In this document: positions 54,314-63,327 of the stretch, in pieces
Layout of the letters: each line of letters starts with the position of its first letter
Numbering within the stretch: the first letter of the stretch is position 1
Origin: Mycobacterium colombiense
GTDB lineage: Bacteria; Actinomycetota; Actinomycetes; Mycobacteriales; Mycobacteriaceae
NCBI RefSeq assembly: GCF_001953985.1
Contig: NZ_MBEI01000061.1
Span: 1-64,000, forward strand
Direction: 5' to 3'
Length of the DNA: 64,000 nt
Program-made: the position numbers and the translations under genes
The notes under the pieces: generated by a model
Database searches by the model: none
Told to the model about the DNA's origin: nothing
The model's input: only the letters and a program-made list of their open reading frames with translations

Positions 54314-56172
54314 AGCGCACATCGGATCGGGCGTATCTGAAGCGCCCGATCGGCGACCCGACCAGTTTGCCCACTACGCGCTCTACGGCGGTGCTGATCG
54401 TGAACCGTCGCGGCGACGAGTCGCTGGAGCGCTGCCTGCGCAGCGTCGCCGAGCAGTTGCCCGCGCAGCCGGTCTACGTCTACGACAACTCCGGCGGCGC
54501 TGATCCCGAGCACGCCGAACTGATCGCGAAACACCCTGCGGTGCAATGGGTATCGGGGCCAGGCACCATCGGCTTCGCCGCGGCGTGCAACGCGCTGGTG
54601 GACCACGCGCCCGTCGACGCAGACCTGCTGGTGCTCGATCCCGATGCCCGCCTGCTCGGTCCGCTCACCCGCACCCTGGAGTTGCTTCGCCAGCCCCAGG
54701 TCGCTGCGGTCGCGCCGCTGGTGCGTGACCATACCGCACCCGGTCGGACACCACGTGGCATCGCAACCCGGTGCCCGACAACGGTTTTGAGCACCGACTG
54801 CCTGGCGATCAACCGCGCGGCCTGGAACGCCATCGGCGGCTTCGACGAAGAATTCTTCGGCTACGGCGAGGCCGCCGACTGGCAGGCCCGGGCCCGCGCG
54901 GCGGGCTGGAGCGTGCTGCTGGCCGACGAACTCGGCGCCGAACGCGCCCCGGCGCCGCCCGATGAGGGCGACGCGCGGCGCGATCGGGACTTGCAGCGGG
55001 CCGGCACCGCGCTGCTGCTCGAGCATCAAAAAGGTGTGCACCTTGCCGACACGTATCTGGCCGCCACCACCCTGCTCGACCGGTTGCGACGGCCACAGCG
55101 CGACGCACGCAGGGCCGCACGAAGCCGACGCTCGAACCTGCCGACGATCGTGATCACCACCAACCGCCTGGTCTACGGTGGCGCCGAGCGGCAAAAGGCC
55201 TTGCTGGCAACGGAATTAGTCCGCCGCGGCTTCCCGGTCACCATCGTCTGCGTTCAGCGGCTCGGCCCGCTGATTTCGGAGATCCCGGATGCCGTGCGCG
55301 TCGTGCGCCAGCCCTGGTGGGCGCCGATCGTCGACATCACCAAGGGCCCGGCGGTGGTTGTCACCGGCGACACCAACACTGAGGTCGGATTCGGCAGTTT
55401 GTGGCGCGCGGCCGGTCGAAACCGGCGCTGGCTGGTTGCGCCGCACGTCCCGCCAGAGGAGGGCCGGCCCATCTACTCGCGGCCATTGACCGCGGCGATG
55501 CGGCGTGCTGACGGCTTTATCGTATTGGCACAAAGACATTGGGATATGTTGATCGCACAGCATCGGCTCCGGGGAAGGCGATTCATCGCACCCAACGGCG
55601 TCGCCGACATCGGCGAGCCGAGCCCTCGGCATCGGAATGCCGCCGAGCCGCTGCACCTGGTGATGCTCTCACGCATCGTCGAGCACAAGAACCCCCATCT
55701 GCTGATCGAGGCGCTGAGCGAGCTCGACGGGATACCTTGGCGGTTATCGATTTTCGGTGACGGACCCGATCGGGAAAGACTGCAGGCAGCGACGCCCGCC
55801 GGCCTGGGCGAGCGCGTCCAGTGGCGCGGATGGTCGGCGGGGCCCGGACCGGCACTGGCCGATGCGGATCTGCTGTGCGTGCCGAGCCGCTCCGAGGCCT
55901 TCCCGGTGGTGATTCTCGAGGCGATGTCGCGAGCCATACCGGTTGCGGCGTCGGCGGTTTGCGCTGTCCCGGAGATGCTGGATTTCGGCAGGGCCGGATT
56001 CCTGGTCGAGCCCGTGTCGGTCTCGGGCTGGCGAGAACAGCTGTCCCGAATCCTGGCGGACCCGGGTGCGCTGCCGTCGATGGGACGACGTGGCTACGAG
56101 CGCATGCGCAAGCACTACACGGTCGAGGCAATGGCCGATGCCTACCTCGATGCGATCGGGGCCGTGCTGTGA
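54310..56172 (+). CDS. Two-domain glycosyltransferase, GT2-GT4 fusion
   Basis: 620 residues from GTG 54310. Residues about 25-250 are a GT2 domain of the rhamnosyltransferase style (VYVYDNSGGAD, GTIGFAAACNAL, LVLDPDAR with the D110-x-D112 metal motif, GGFDEEFFGYGEAADW). About 275-620 is a GT4 domain (VYGGAERQKALLATELV, APNGVADIG, MLSRIVEHKNPHLLIEAL, FGDGPDRERL, SRSEAFPVVILEAM with the EX7E pair). The frame is continuous, so one polypeptide should add two sugars in turn. Coupled to genes on both sides by 4-nt overlaps. Confidence 0.92.
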   Translation: MKRTSDRAYLKRPIGDPTSLPTTRSTAVLIVNRRGDESLERCLRSVAEQLPAQPVYVYDNSGGADPEHAELIAKHPAVQWVSGPGTIGFAAACNALVDHAPVDADLLVLDPDARLLGPLTRTLELLRQPQVAAVAPLVRDHTAPGRTPRGIATRCPTTVLSTDCLAINRAAWNAIGGFDEEFFGYGEAADWQARARAAGWSVLLADELGAERAPAPPDEGDARRDRDLQRAGTALLLEHQKGVHLADTYLAATTLLDRLRRPQRDARRAARSRRSNLPTIVITTNRLVYGGAERQKALLATELVRRGFPVTIVCVQRLGPLISEIPDAVRVVRQPWWAPIVDITKGPAVVVTGDTNTEVGFGSLWRAAGRNRRWLVAPHVPPEEGRPIYSRPLTAAMRRADGFIVLAQRHWDMLIAQHRLRGRRFIAPNGVADIGEPSPRHRNAAEPLHLVMLSRIVEHKNPHLLIEALSELDGIPWRLSIFGDGPDRERLQAATPAGLGERVQWRGWSAGPGPALADADLLCVPSRSEAFPVVILEAMSRAIPVAASAVCAVPEMLDFGRAGFLVEPVSVSGWREQLSRILADPGALPSMGRRGYERMRKHYTVEAMADAYLDAIGAVL

Positions 56173-57227
56173 ATTCGCCCCGGGTACTTTGGCTTTCGCC
56201 GTGGACACGACCCGCGGTACGCGTGCAGGCCGAAGCCCTGCTGCGCCACGGCGCCGACGTGCTGCTGGTGACCTCCGACCAGCACCCGGAGTCCGATGCC
56301 GCACGCGATTACGAATTGGTGCTCGACCCGCGATTCCGCACCGCCGCAACGTGGCTCCCGACGTGCAAGGCCTGGCGCCGCATCCGCGAATACCGGCCCG
56401 ACGTCGTGATAGCCGAACTGGTCCGAGATCCCCGCTGGATCGCGCTGGCCGGACGAGTCCCCCGCATCCAGGTGGTGCACGACGATCGGCCACACGATCC
56501 CGACGAACTGACGCCGGCCTACGAACGTGCGGTCTTCGACCGCTGGGGCGCCCGTTCGGCGGCCACCGTCACCTACAGCGACTACGTCGCGGCCGCCGTC
56601 ACCGCGCGCCGCGACATAGCCGGAACGCCAGTGCATGTCGTCCCACTGGCCAGCGACCTCGACCTGGAGCGGCTCCCACCGTTCGTGGGTCCTGAAGGAC
56701 GCCGTGATTTCGTGATGTTCGGCCGCCTCAACCCGTACAAGAACGCCGAGGTGGTGCTGGAGGCCTGGCAGCGACATGTGCTCGGGGGCGGCTGGCGCGG
56801 AGACAACCTGGTGCTCATCGGCGGCGGGTCACTGGATGCGACCGCCCTGCCCAAGCACACGCGCTGGCGCAACGGCAGCTTCCGCTACGCCGATGTCATC
56901 CCGGCGCTGGCCGCCGCGAAAGGTTCGATCGCCCACTATCGGCGTGCTTCACAAAGCGGCGTGCAGGTGCTCTCCATGCAATTGGGCGTCATGCCGATCG
57001 TGTCCACCGCCGGCGCGCTACCCGAGTACCAGCCGCCGGGTTGTCCCCCCGTCGGTATCGACGACGTTGCCGGGCTCGCCGCCGCGTTCGACGCCCTGGC
57101 CGACCCGAATGTCGCGGCGGCGCAAGGAGCCGAGGCCGCGCGCCACTACGCGCAGCGATGCTCCGTCGACCTGGTCGCGGACCGCTTGCTGGAGGTCATC
57201 GCACAAGTGACGGCCGGTCGGCGCTGA
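56169..57227 (+). CDS. Glycosyltransferase, GT4-like with altered catalytic motif
   Basis: 352 residues, GTG start overlapping the previous stop. GT-B fold: an N-terminal acceptor half (WLSPWTRPAVRVQAEALLRHGADV) and a C-terminal half (FVMFGRLNPYKNAEVVLEAW, LIGGGSLDAT). Where GT4 enzymes have EX7E, it reads SQSGVQVLSMQLG, so both acidic residues are Gln. The specificity or activity is therefore uncertain. Last gene of the plus-strand run that began at 50698; converges on the PssE-like gene. Confidence 0.85.
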   Translation: MNSPRVLWLSPWTRPAVRVQAEALLRHGADVLLVTSDQHPESDAARDYELVLDPRFRTAATWLPTCKAWRRIREYRPDVVIAELVRDPRWIALAGRVPRIQVVHDDRPHDPDELTPAYERAVFDRWGARSAATVTYSDYVAAAVTARRDIAGTPVHVVPLASDLDLERLPPFVGPEGRRDFVMFGRLNPYKNAEVVLEAWQRHVLGGGWRGDNLVLIGGGSLDATALPKHTRWRNGSFRYADVIPALAAAKGSIAHYRRASQSGVQVLSMQLGVMPIVSTAGALPEYQPPGCPPVGIDDVAGLAAAFDALADPNVAAAQGAEAARHYAQRCSVDLVADRLLEVIAQVTAGRR

Positions 57228-57237
57228 CCGGAAACGC

Positions 57238-57723
57238 TCAGGCCAGCCCACGCCAGAACGTCTCCAGCCATCCGGTCAGCTCGCGGGCCCGTCCCAGCGC
57301 ATCGGGCGGTGCCACCCGAGACCGCGTCGCCGCGATCGCCGCCGGAAGCTCCTCCGTCTCCCGGACCACGGTGGCCAGGCCGCCAGCCTCCAGCTTCTCG
57401 GCGAACGGCAGCTGGTGCTCGTCGACGTGCTCGCCGAGCCGCGAGCGACGGGGCACCATCACCGGATGCTTGCCCTGCTCGATGCACAGCAAGGCCGATC
57501 CGGCGCCGGCGTGGGTGATGGCCACCGACGCGGACCGTATCTGTTCACAAACGTCCCCGAAGGACAGGAAGCGCTCGAACCGGGCGTGCCGCGGCTCGTA
57601 GCCGCAAGTGCCGAGCTGCACGAAAAAGTCCTCCCCCGCCGTGCCGGCCCGGGCCAGCTCGTCGACCGCGCGCGCCAGCCGGTCGAACGGATGCACCTCC
57701 ATCCCCATGATCACGAAGATCAC
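57238..57723 (-). CDS. PssE/Alg13-like glycosyltransferase subunit (GT28 C-terminal half)
   Basis: 161 residues from GTG 57723. The GT28 C-terminal half fold: VIFVIMGMEVHPFDRL, FVQLGTCGYEPRHARF, and the nucleotide-binding motif ITHAGAGSALLCIEQGKHPVMVPR. In such systems this catalytic subunit binds the sugar nucleotide and pairs with the membrane-bound Alg14-like subunit encoded just upstream. The start overlaps that gene by 4 nt. Confidence 0.9.
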   Translation of the reverse strand: MIFVIMGMEVHPFDRLARAVDELARAGTAGEDFFVQLGTCGYEPRHARFERFLSFGDVCEQIRSASVAITHAGAGSALLCIEQGKHPVMVPRRSRLGEHVDEHQLPFAEKLEAGGLATVVRETEELPAAIAATRSRVAPPDALGRARELTGWLETFWRGLA

Positions 57724-58175
57724 ACGATCCTCCCGTGATATTCCGTGCGGGGAATGCGGTCGACCAATTCGGGCCATTGCACCAGAAACCGGGAGGCGAA
57801 AGGCTTTACCATCCGGGCGGTGAGGGACAGCTCGGTGATGCGGGTGATCGACTCCACGAAGACGGTGGGAATCCGCAGCAGCCAGGCCAGCCAGAGGAAG
57901 GGGGCGGCCACACCCGATCCGGTGGTCAGTATCATCGCGGGCCGGTGGCGGATCAGCAGCCGCAGCGCCAGCACCAGATTGCGCAGTAGGTTGGGGACAT
58001 TACGCACGGTGGGGTGCGCCGCCCAGTGAATCTCCTTCTCGTCGCGCAGCAGGTACCGGGCGTCGGCGGTTGGAAAACTCACCCAAAACCGATCCTTGTC
58101 CTGCCAGAACTCCCGCAGGCAAAACATTTCGTAGATATGCCCGCCGGAGGACGCAATGAGGAGCAGGCGGCCCAT
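57720..58175 (-). CDS. PssD/Alg14-like glycosyltransferase subunit
   Basis: 151 residues from ATG 58175, with AGGGAGGA just before it. Starts MGRLLLIASSGGHIYEM, the Alg14/MurG-like N-terminal glycine loop, with a hydrophobic membrane segment (about 85-105, FLWLAWLLRIPTVFVESITR). It anchors and recruits the PssE-like subunit, as in PssD/PssE of rhizobia and EpsE/EpsF or Cps14F/G of lactic and pneumococcal capsule loci, where the pair adds the second sugar. Ends VDRIPRTEYHGRIV, overlapping the next gene. Confidence 0.9.
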   Translation of the reverse strand: MGRLLLIASSGGHIYEMFCLREFWQDKDRFWVSFPTADARYLLRDEKEIHWAAHPTVRNVPNLLRNLVLALRLLIRHRPAMILTTGSGVAAPFLWLAWLLRIPTVFVESITRITELSLTARMVKPFASRFLVQWPELVDRIPRTEYHGRIV

Positions 58176-58629
58176 GTCCTCCCTCATCTCAGGCGCTCGC
58201 GACCAAACTCGGCCGCACGACAACAGCTTTCGCTCCCGCCCTCGGAGCGCGGGGCGCGGCGGCAGCTCAATGGTAATGAACCCGGCCTCGCCTCAATTGC
58301 GTTCTGGCAGATACCAACGAAACTTGCCGCCCCCAGGGCGACGGCAACGAGATCGACGAGATCGCCGAAATCAACAACCCACCGATGCTAACGTCATCAC
58401 CGTTGCGTTGAGCGCCCCTAATGCAGGCGATCTCACTGCGTACGAGGACAGGGATGCCCGTATGTCTTGATAGGCGTCGGCGCAGCAATCGACTGCGCGG
58501 CGGCCGTGCTGCGTCCGCGCACCGGGCGCCGACATCTCAGCAACTCCGAATCCCTCCTGCCCCTGTGGCTCGACACGTTCGCCGCACACGTCGCCGCGGG
58601 ACTCGAACGAAGCGTGAAAGGCGCACACA
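58176..58629. other. Intergenic region between the pssD-like and Gfo/Idh genes
   Basis: 454 bp between divergent genes. No convincing gene: short frames are Arg-rich and lack ribosome sites. TAACGT around 58388 is a possible -10 box toward the right. GAAAGG lies 10 nt before the Gfo/Idh ATG. Confidence 0.4.
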
Positions 58630-59751
58630 ATGATTCGAACGGCCCTGGTCGGCCTCGGAAAAATGGGCCTGTCGCATCTTGCGATCCTGCGGACGCACCC
58701 GGACCTCGACGTGGTGGGTATCTGTGATTCGGCCGGCTATGTGCGCGATGTCCTGTCCAAATACACCGGCCTGAACTGCTACGACGACTTCGATCGGATG
58801 CTGGCGGCCACCAACGCCGACGCGGTTGTGGTCGCCGTCCCGTCGAGGCTGCATGCACCGATTGTCGAGAAGGCGCTGACGGCTGGGGCACACGTCTTCT
58901 GCGAGAAGCCGTTCGTGCTCGATGTGAAGGACGGCGAGCGCCTGGTGGCCCTGGCGGAGAGGCGTCGGCTCGTTACCCAGGTCGGCTATCACTGCCGCTT
59001 CATCGGTTCTTTCCAGGAGGCGGCGCGGATCGTTGCTTCCGGCGCACTGGGGCGCATCCACCACGTGCGCGCCGAAGCGTACGGCCCGGTGGTGCTCCGG
59101 GAGAAGGGAAGCACCTGGCGCGGCGTGAAGGCCGAGGGTGGCGGCGCCCTTTACGACTACGCTTGCCACGCCATCGATCTGATGAACTTCGTGGCCGGCG
59201 TGCCGCATTCGGTCGACGGGGTCGTGCGCCACAGCGTTTTCTCGCGCGACGTCGACGACGAGGTCTACTGCACCATGCGTTATTCCGACGGCGCGACCGG
59301 ACAGCTGTGCGTGAACTGGAGCGACGAAAGCTTCCGCAAGATGTCGACGAAGGTTTCGGTGTGGGGAACCAACGGCCGCATCACCGCCGACCGCCAGGAG
59401 TGCCAGATCTACCTTCGTGAGGCACACCCCCAGCTCCCCGAGCTCGCCAAGGGCTGGACCATCCGATACACGACCGACCTGACCGAGGGGGTTTGGTATT
59501 ACCTTCGCGGCGAGGAGTATTCGGCGCAGATCGACTACTTCGCGGACAGCGTGAAGCAAAACCGGATGGACGGCGAGAACACGTTTCGCTCTGCGCTCGA
59601 CGTCGATCGAGTGGTCGACATGATCACCGGCGGCACGGGCAGCACGGTCTCCGTTCCGCCGCAGGGGGCGGTGAACGGATCCCCGCGCGGCGCATTCCGG
59701 CGTGAGATCCTCGCGCGCATCAAAAGACTCGCAACCTCGAAGGCGTCGTGA
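58630..59751 (+). CDS. Gfo/Idh/MocA-family sugar oxidoreductase
   Basis: 373 residues. NAD(P)-binding Rossmann domain GLGKMGLSHLAIL (about 8-20), the family EKP motif in CEKPFVLD (about 97), VGYHCRF, and the catalytic Asp/His in YDYACHAIDLMNF (about 178-190). It should oxidise or reduce a sugar, likely a nucleotide sugar for this locus. Overlaps the next gene by 4 nt. Confidence 0.92.
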   Translation: MIRTALVGLGKMGLSHLAILRTHPDLDVVGICDSAGYVRDVLSKYTGLNCYDDFDRMLAATNADAVVVAVPSRLHAPIVEKALTAGAHVFCEKPFVLDVKDGERLVALAERRRLVTQVGYHCRFIGSFQEAARIVASGALGRIHHVRAEAYGPVVLREKGSTWRGVKAEGGGALYDYACHAIDLMNFVAGVPHSVDGVVRHSVFSRDVDDEVYCTMRYSDGATGQLCVNWSDESFRKMSTKVSVWGTNGRITADRQECQIYLREAHPQLPELAKGWTIRYTTDLTEGVWYYLRGEEYSAQIDYFADSVKQNRMDGENTFRSALDVDRVVDMITGGTGSTVSVPPQGAVNGSPRGAFRREILARIKRLATSKAS

Positions 59752-60623
59752 CCATGGACCGTGTGCTTTTCGGTGACAACCAGTTCTTCGGCGTCAATCA
59801 CATGTCCGAGGACAAGGCACGGGCACAGGCGATACGCTTCCAGCATCTCCCCGCTGTGCTCGCGACGCTGGACGACGCCTATCGGGAAGGCATCCGCACG
59901 TTCGTCTGCACCACCCATGACCGCGTTGGTGAAATCTGTGATCACTTCCGCGCCAACCGTACCGAATACCCCGACTACGTCTTCTACCCGTGCATGCCGT
60001 ACGCGCACAAATACGCCAATGCCGTGACCGAGTTCGGAATCGTCGAGGCGCTCCGAAAGTTCTTGCCCGACAACGGGGCCGTCAAATCGATGGTCAAGGG
60101 CGGCGTCGCGATCGCAAGCAAGGACGTCGAGCCCTTGATGCAGCTGTTGGTCGATGCCGAGATGAAGATGTTCACCGGAATGTCGACGCCCATCATCTTC
60201 ATCCAGAACGTGGTCACCGACCTGCTGCTCGGGCTCGGCATGGACGAGGCCTTCCGGCTGTTCTCCGACCACGTCAGGCTCAAATACACCGCCGAGCCGG
60301 GCTTCATCACGATGAACCTGCCCAGGCTCCTCGATGCGCTCGATAGGCAAGGCATCGAAAACCCGATCGTCTGCGCCAATTTCAATAAGATCGGCTTCCG
60401 GATGTGCGGGGGCGTCGAGCTTTACGAGAAAACCATCCGCGAACGCCAGTGCCGACTGATCGCGATGTCCGTCCTCGCCTCGGGCGCGATCCCGCCGCGC
60501 GAGGCGATCGAGTACGTCTGCCGCCAACCGCAGATCCAGTCGATCGTGTTCGGCGCGTCCAGCCGCGCCAACATCCAGCAGACGAAGTCCCTCATCGACG
60601 ACTTGTGGCAAACGGCGACGTGA
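59748..60623 (+). CDS. TIM-barrel protein resembling aldo/keto reductases
   Basis: 291 residues, GTG start overlapping the oxidoreductase stop (GTGA). Starts DRVLFGDNQFFGVNHMSEDK and ends SIVFGASSRANIQQTKSLID, which resembles the C-terminal cofactor loop of aldo/keto reductases, but the Asp-Tyr-Lys-His tetrad of that family is not recognisable. Probably a sugar-related enzyme working with the preceding oxidoreductase; exact reaction unknown. Confidence 0.7.
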   Translation: MTMDRVLFGDNQFFGVNHMSEDKARAQAIRFQHLPAVLATLDDAYREGIRTFVCTTHDRVGEICDHFRANRTEYPDYVFYPCMPYAHKYANAVTEFGIVEALRKFLPDNGAVKSMVKGGVAIASKDVEPLMQLLVDAEMKMFTGMSTPIIFIQNVVTDLLLGLGMDEAFRLFSDHVRLKYTAEPGFITMNLPRLLDALDRQGIENPIVCANFNKIGFRMCGGVELYEKTIRERQCRLIAMSVLASGAIPPREAIEYVCRQPQIQSIVFGASSRANIQQTKSLIDDLWQTAT

Positions 60624-60652
60624 TTCCTGCGCCAGGCGTGCGCCATGCCCGG

Positions 60653-62368
60653 TCAGTGCCTGTTCGCGTGGGTCCCGAATTCGGGAGGGCCACTTGCCTT
60701 TCGAGCGTTCGCAAGGCGCCGGGCAAGCCGTACCCCTAACGCGATCCCGACGAGCGTCGGGTTGGCCTGACTAGACGTCGGTAGCACCGACGTGCTCGCG
60801 ACGTGCAGCCCGCGGACCCCGTGCACCTGCAGCTGCGGATCCACGACGCCGTCCCGCGGCGAGGTCGACATCCTGGTGGTTCCCGCCTGATGGAAGCCGG
60901 TCCGTTGCGCCATGAACGCACGCACCGAGGCCTCGACGTCGTCGGTCAGCCACTCCACGTAGCCCACACCGTGGCGACGCAGGTGCTCGTCGATCGCGAC
61001 GATGGCCTTGCGCACGCTCTGGTAATCGGCCTCGGAGAAGTGCATGTGGGTGCGAATCCGCCTCATGCCCAGAGCATCCCGCTCGTCAGTCAGCTCGACG
61101 CGACTTTCCCAGTGCGGAAGATGCTCACCGTGGTACTGGAGCAGGTAGCGGTTGTCGGCGCTCTTGATGAAAAATCCCGGCGCCTTCCTGCCCTTGCGAA
61201 GAAACCGGGCGTAGCAGAACGCAATCGCGAACCCGATCGAGGGGATCAGGTCTAGCACAATGTTGCGCAGGTGCGCGACGATTCGCGGCGACCCGTCCGT
61301 CTTGGTGTGCGCCTCACGAATGGCCCCGGCGAGTAGGAATCGGCCTACTGGCGAGATGAGGGTCAGAAAGACGCCAGACAGAATCCCGCTCCCGTGGCTC
61401 GGGTCGCTGATCGGCGGATTCACCAACCAGACTGCGGCGTTCGGCATTCCGCATTCGCGCAGCAGCTGCGGATCGAAGGTGAAACGCCGGCGAACGTACA
61501 CACCGTCGTTGTCCCGTTCGTACGCGTAGCGGACTTCGTCGGTGGTGAATTGCACGCGCGCCACCCGACTCTCGACGTGAGCCATGTACCACCGACCCAG
61601 GTGCCCGCCCGCATTTCCCAGCCCTCCGGGATGATGGCGGTCCGACGCCAGCAGCAGCCGGGTGGCCTCCAAACCACCGGTTGCGATGATGTAGTCCGCC
61701 GCGACGACTCTCCCCCGCCGGCCGTCAAGCGTCTTGACCACGAGGTGATCGACGCAGTCACCGGCCTGCGCCGTCACGATTTCGGTGCAGGTGAGACCGG
61801 TCCACAGCGTGAGACCGGAAGTGTCCCGCAATGCCGTGCGGTATTCGCGACCGAAACGCGTTGGCAGGGCCCAACGCTCCAGGTCGGTGGTGCGCACCTT
61901 CTCGTCGGGCAGTCCACCGATCATGTCTCGGTGCGCGATTTCGGGGATATCGCGCGCGTTGAATGCCGCCCGGCCGCAGGCCGCCCAGTCGCAGGCCCGT
62001 TGGAGATACGGCTCGACGTCGTCATGCCCGATGGGCCACGGCGCCTGCGCGGTGATGGGTCGAGCCTCGAAATCGATGGGATCGAACTTGACACAGCGCC
62101 CGCCCCAGAGTGCCGAGGTTCCTCCGACCTGCCGGCGGACGGTGAGCTCACTGCGGGAGTGGAAATAGTCATCCTGGCGAGAATCGAACGTCGACAACTC
62201 CTGCGCCGCCCTGTCCACGCGCTCAAGACCACTTTCGATCAGCGCCACCTGCACGCCCGTCGCCGCCAGCTCGAGCGCTGTCGCGATGCCGATCGGGCCG
62301 GCCCCGACGATCGCCACGTCGGTCTCGATCGTCATGTCGGGCGCGAAGTCCGCCACGCCGCGGATCAC
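60653..62368 (-). CDS. GMC-family FAD oxidoreductase
   Basis: 571 residues from GTG 62368, which overlaps the upstream aldo/keto reductase stop (GTGA); ATG 62335 is the alternative. FAD loop VAIVGAGPIGIATALEL, ALWGGRC, and the GMC C-terminal domain with FHQAGTTRMS (catalytic His), GVVDPQLQVHG and SSQANPTLVGIALG. It oxidises an alcohol group, here probably on a sugar or polyol. Belongs to a minus-strand run with the reductase and a glycosyltransferase. Confidence 0.88.
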   Translation of the reverse strand: MIRGVADFAPDMTIETDVAIVGAGPIGIATALELAATGVQVALIESGLERVDRAAQELSTFDSRQDDYFHSRSELTVRRQVGGTSALWGGRCVKFDPIDFEARPITAQAPWPIGHDDVEPYLQRACDWAACGRAAFNARDIPEIAHRDMIGGLPDEKVRTTDLERWALPTRFGREYRTALRDTSGLTLWTGLTCTEIVTAQAGDCVDHLVVKTLDGRRGRVVAADYIIATGGLEATRLLLASDRHHPGGLGNAGGHLGRWYMAHVESRVARVQFTTDEVRYAYERDNDGVYVRRRFTFDPQLLRECGMPNAAVWLVNPPISDPSHGSGILSGVFLTLISPVGRFLLAGAIREAHTKTDGSPRIVAHLRNIVLDLIPSIGFAIAFCYARFLRKGRKAPGFFIKSADNRYLLQYHGEHLPHWESRVELTDERDALGMRRIRTHMHFSEADYQSVRKAIVAIDEHLRRHGVGYVEWLTDDVEASVRAFMAQRTGFHQAGTTRMSTSPRDGVVDPQLQVHGVRGLHVASTSVLPTSSQANPTLVGIALGVRLARRLANARKASGPPEFGTHANRH

Positions 62369-63327
62369 GCGGCAGCTCCCTCTCGAAACTCCTTGACAAG
62401 AGCGAGGAACCGGGAGACGGTCTCCGCGTCCGGCGGCGACGAGACGGCCGACGCCGCCGCGGTGACCCGTTGCGGCCTGGTGCTGCTGTAAAGGATCGCT
62501 GGGCAACCCGTTGCGGCGGCGGATGATCCGAGGATCAGCGTGGAAAGCGCGCCGGGAGCAAGCGGATCGGTCTGCAGGGCCTCGCGCCAGCGTCCGGCCA
62601 AAGCCCGGTCGGTCTGCAGCGCTCCCGCAAGTTTTCGGTACGGCCCGCTCAGTACGCCGAAGGCCAGGTCGGCGGACCGCGGTGCCGGATTGAGGAGATC
62701 GCTGCGAAGCTGACTTACCCCTTGGGGCGCGAAGGTCCGAGCAAAATCCACGTCGAGCCCCTCATCCTGCGAGACGCCCCAGGCGCGAATCTTGCCCTGC
62801 CGGCGGGCGCGTTCGAAGAATTCGCGGAGTTCGTCGAAGGCCACCATGTCGCCGGGCCGCGGGGCGTGGACGAACAAGATGTCGACATAGTCGACACCGA
62901 GCGCCGCGAGGCTCTGGTCGAGGCTGCGCGCCGCGATGGCCGCGTCGTACCAGCGGGCGGTCAGCGACGGTGCGTGGCGCCGCTTCACGGTGCGGCGGAG
63001 CGTGGGCGTTTTCCGGAGCAAAGCTCGTGCCGGGCCTTGGAATCGAGCCAGGCGGCGCGCCGCGCCGCCCACATCGAGGCCGAACTTGGTAGCGATCGTC
63101 ACGGTCTCACGCTCGACCGAGCGCAGGAACACCCCCAACTCTGCCTCTGCCCTACCCAGGCCGTACATCCGCGCGGTGTCGAAATGGGTGATGCCACCGG
63201 CCAATGCGGCGGCCAGCACGGCCATCCGCTCTTTCCGGGAGGGCGACTGCATCAAGGAGCCGCATCCGAAACCGATTGCACTGACCGTCAATTGCGGTCC
63301 CTGGAGCTCAACTCGCCGCAATGCCAC
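62365..63327 (-). CDS. Aldo/keto reductase
   Basis: 320 residues from GTG 63327 (TTG 63321 is possible). The catalytic tetrad is visible: Asp and Tyr in GITHFDTARMYGLG, Lys in IATKFG, His in ILFVHAPRPGD. NAD(P)H-dependent carbonyl reductase. Its start overlaps the glycosyltransferase end by 20 nt and its stop overlaps the GMC gene, so all three are coupled. Confidence 0.9.
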   Translation of the reverse strand: MALRRVELQGPQLTVSAIGFGCGSLMQSPSRKERMAVLAAALAGGITHFDTARMYGLGRAEAELGVFLRSVERETVTIATKFGLDVGGAARRLARFQGPARALLRKTPTLRRTVKRRHAPSLTARWYDAAIAARSLDQSLAALGVDYVDILFVHAPRPGDMVAFDELREFFERARRQGKIRAWGVSQDEGLDVDFARTFAPQGVSQLRSDLLNPAPRSADLAFGVLSGPYRKLAGALQTDRALAGRWREALQTDPLAPGALSTLILGSSAAATGCPAILYSSTRPQRVTAAASAVSSPPDAETVSRFLALVKEFREGAAA

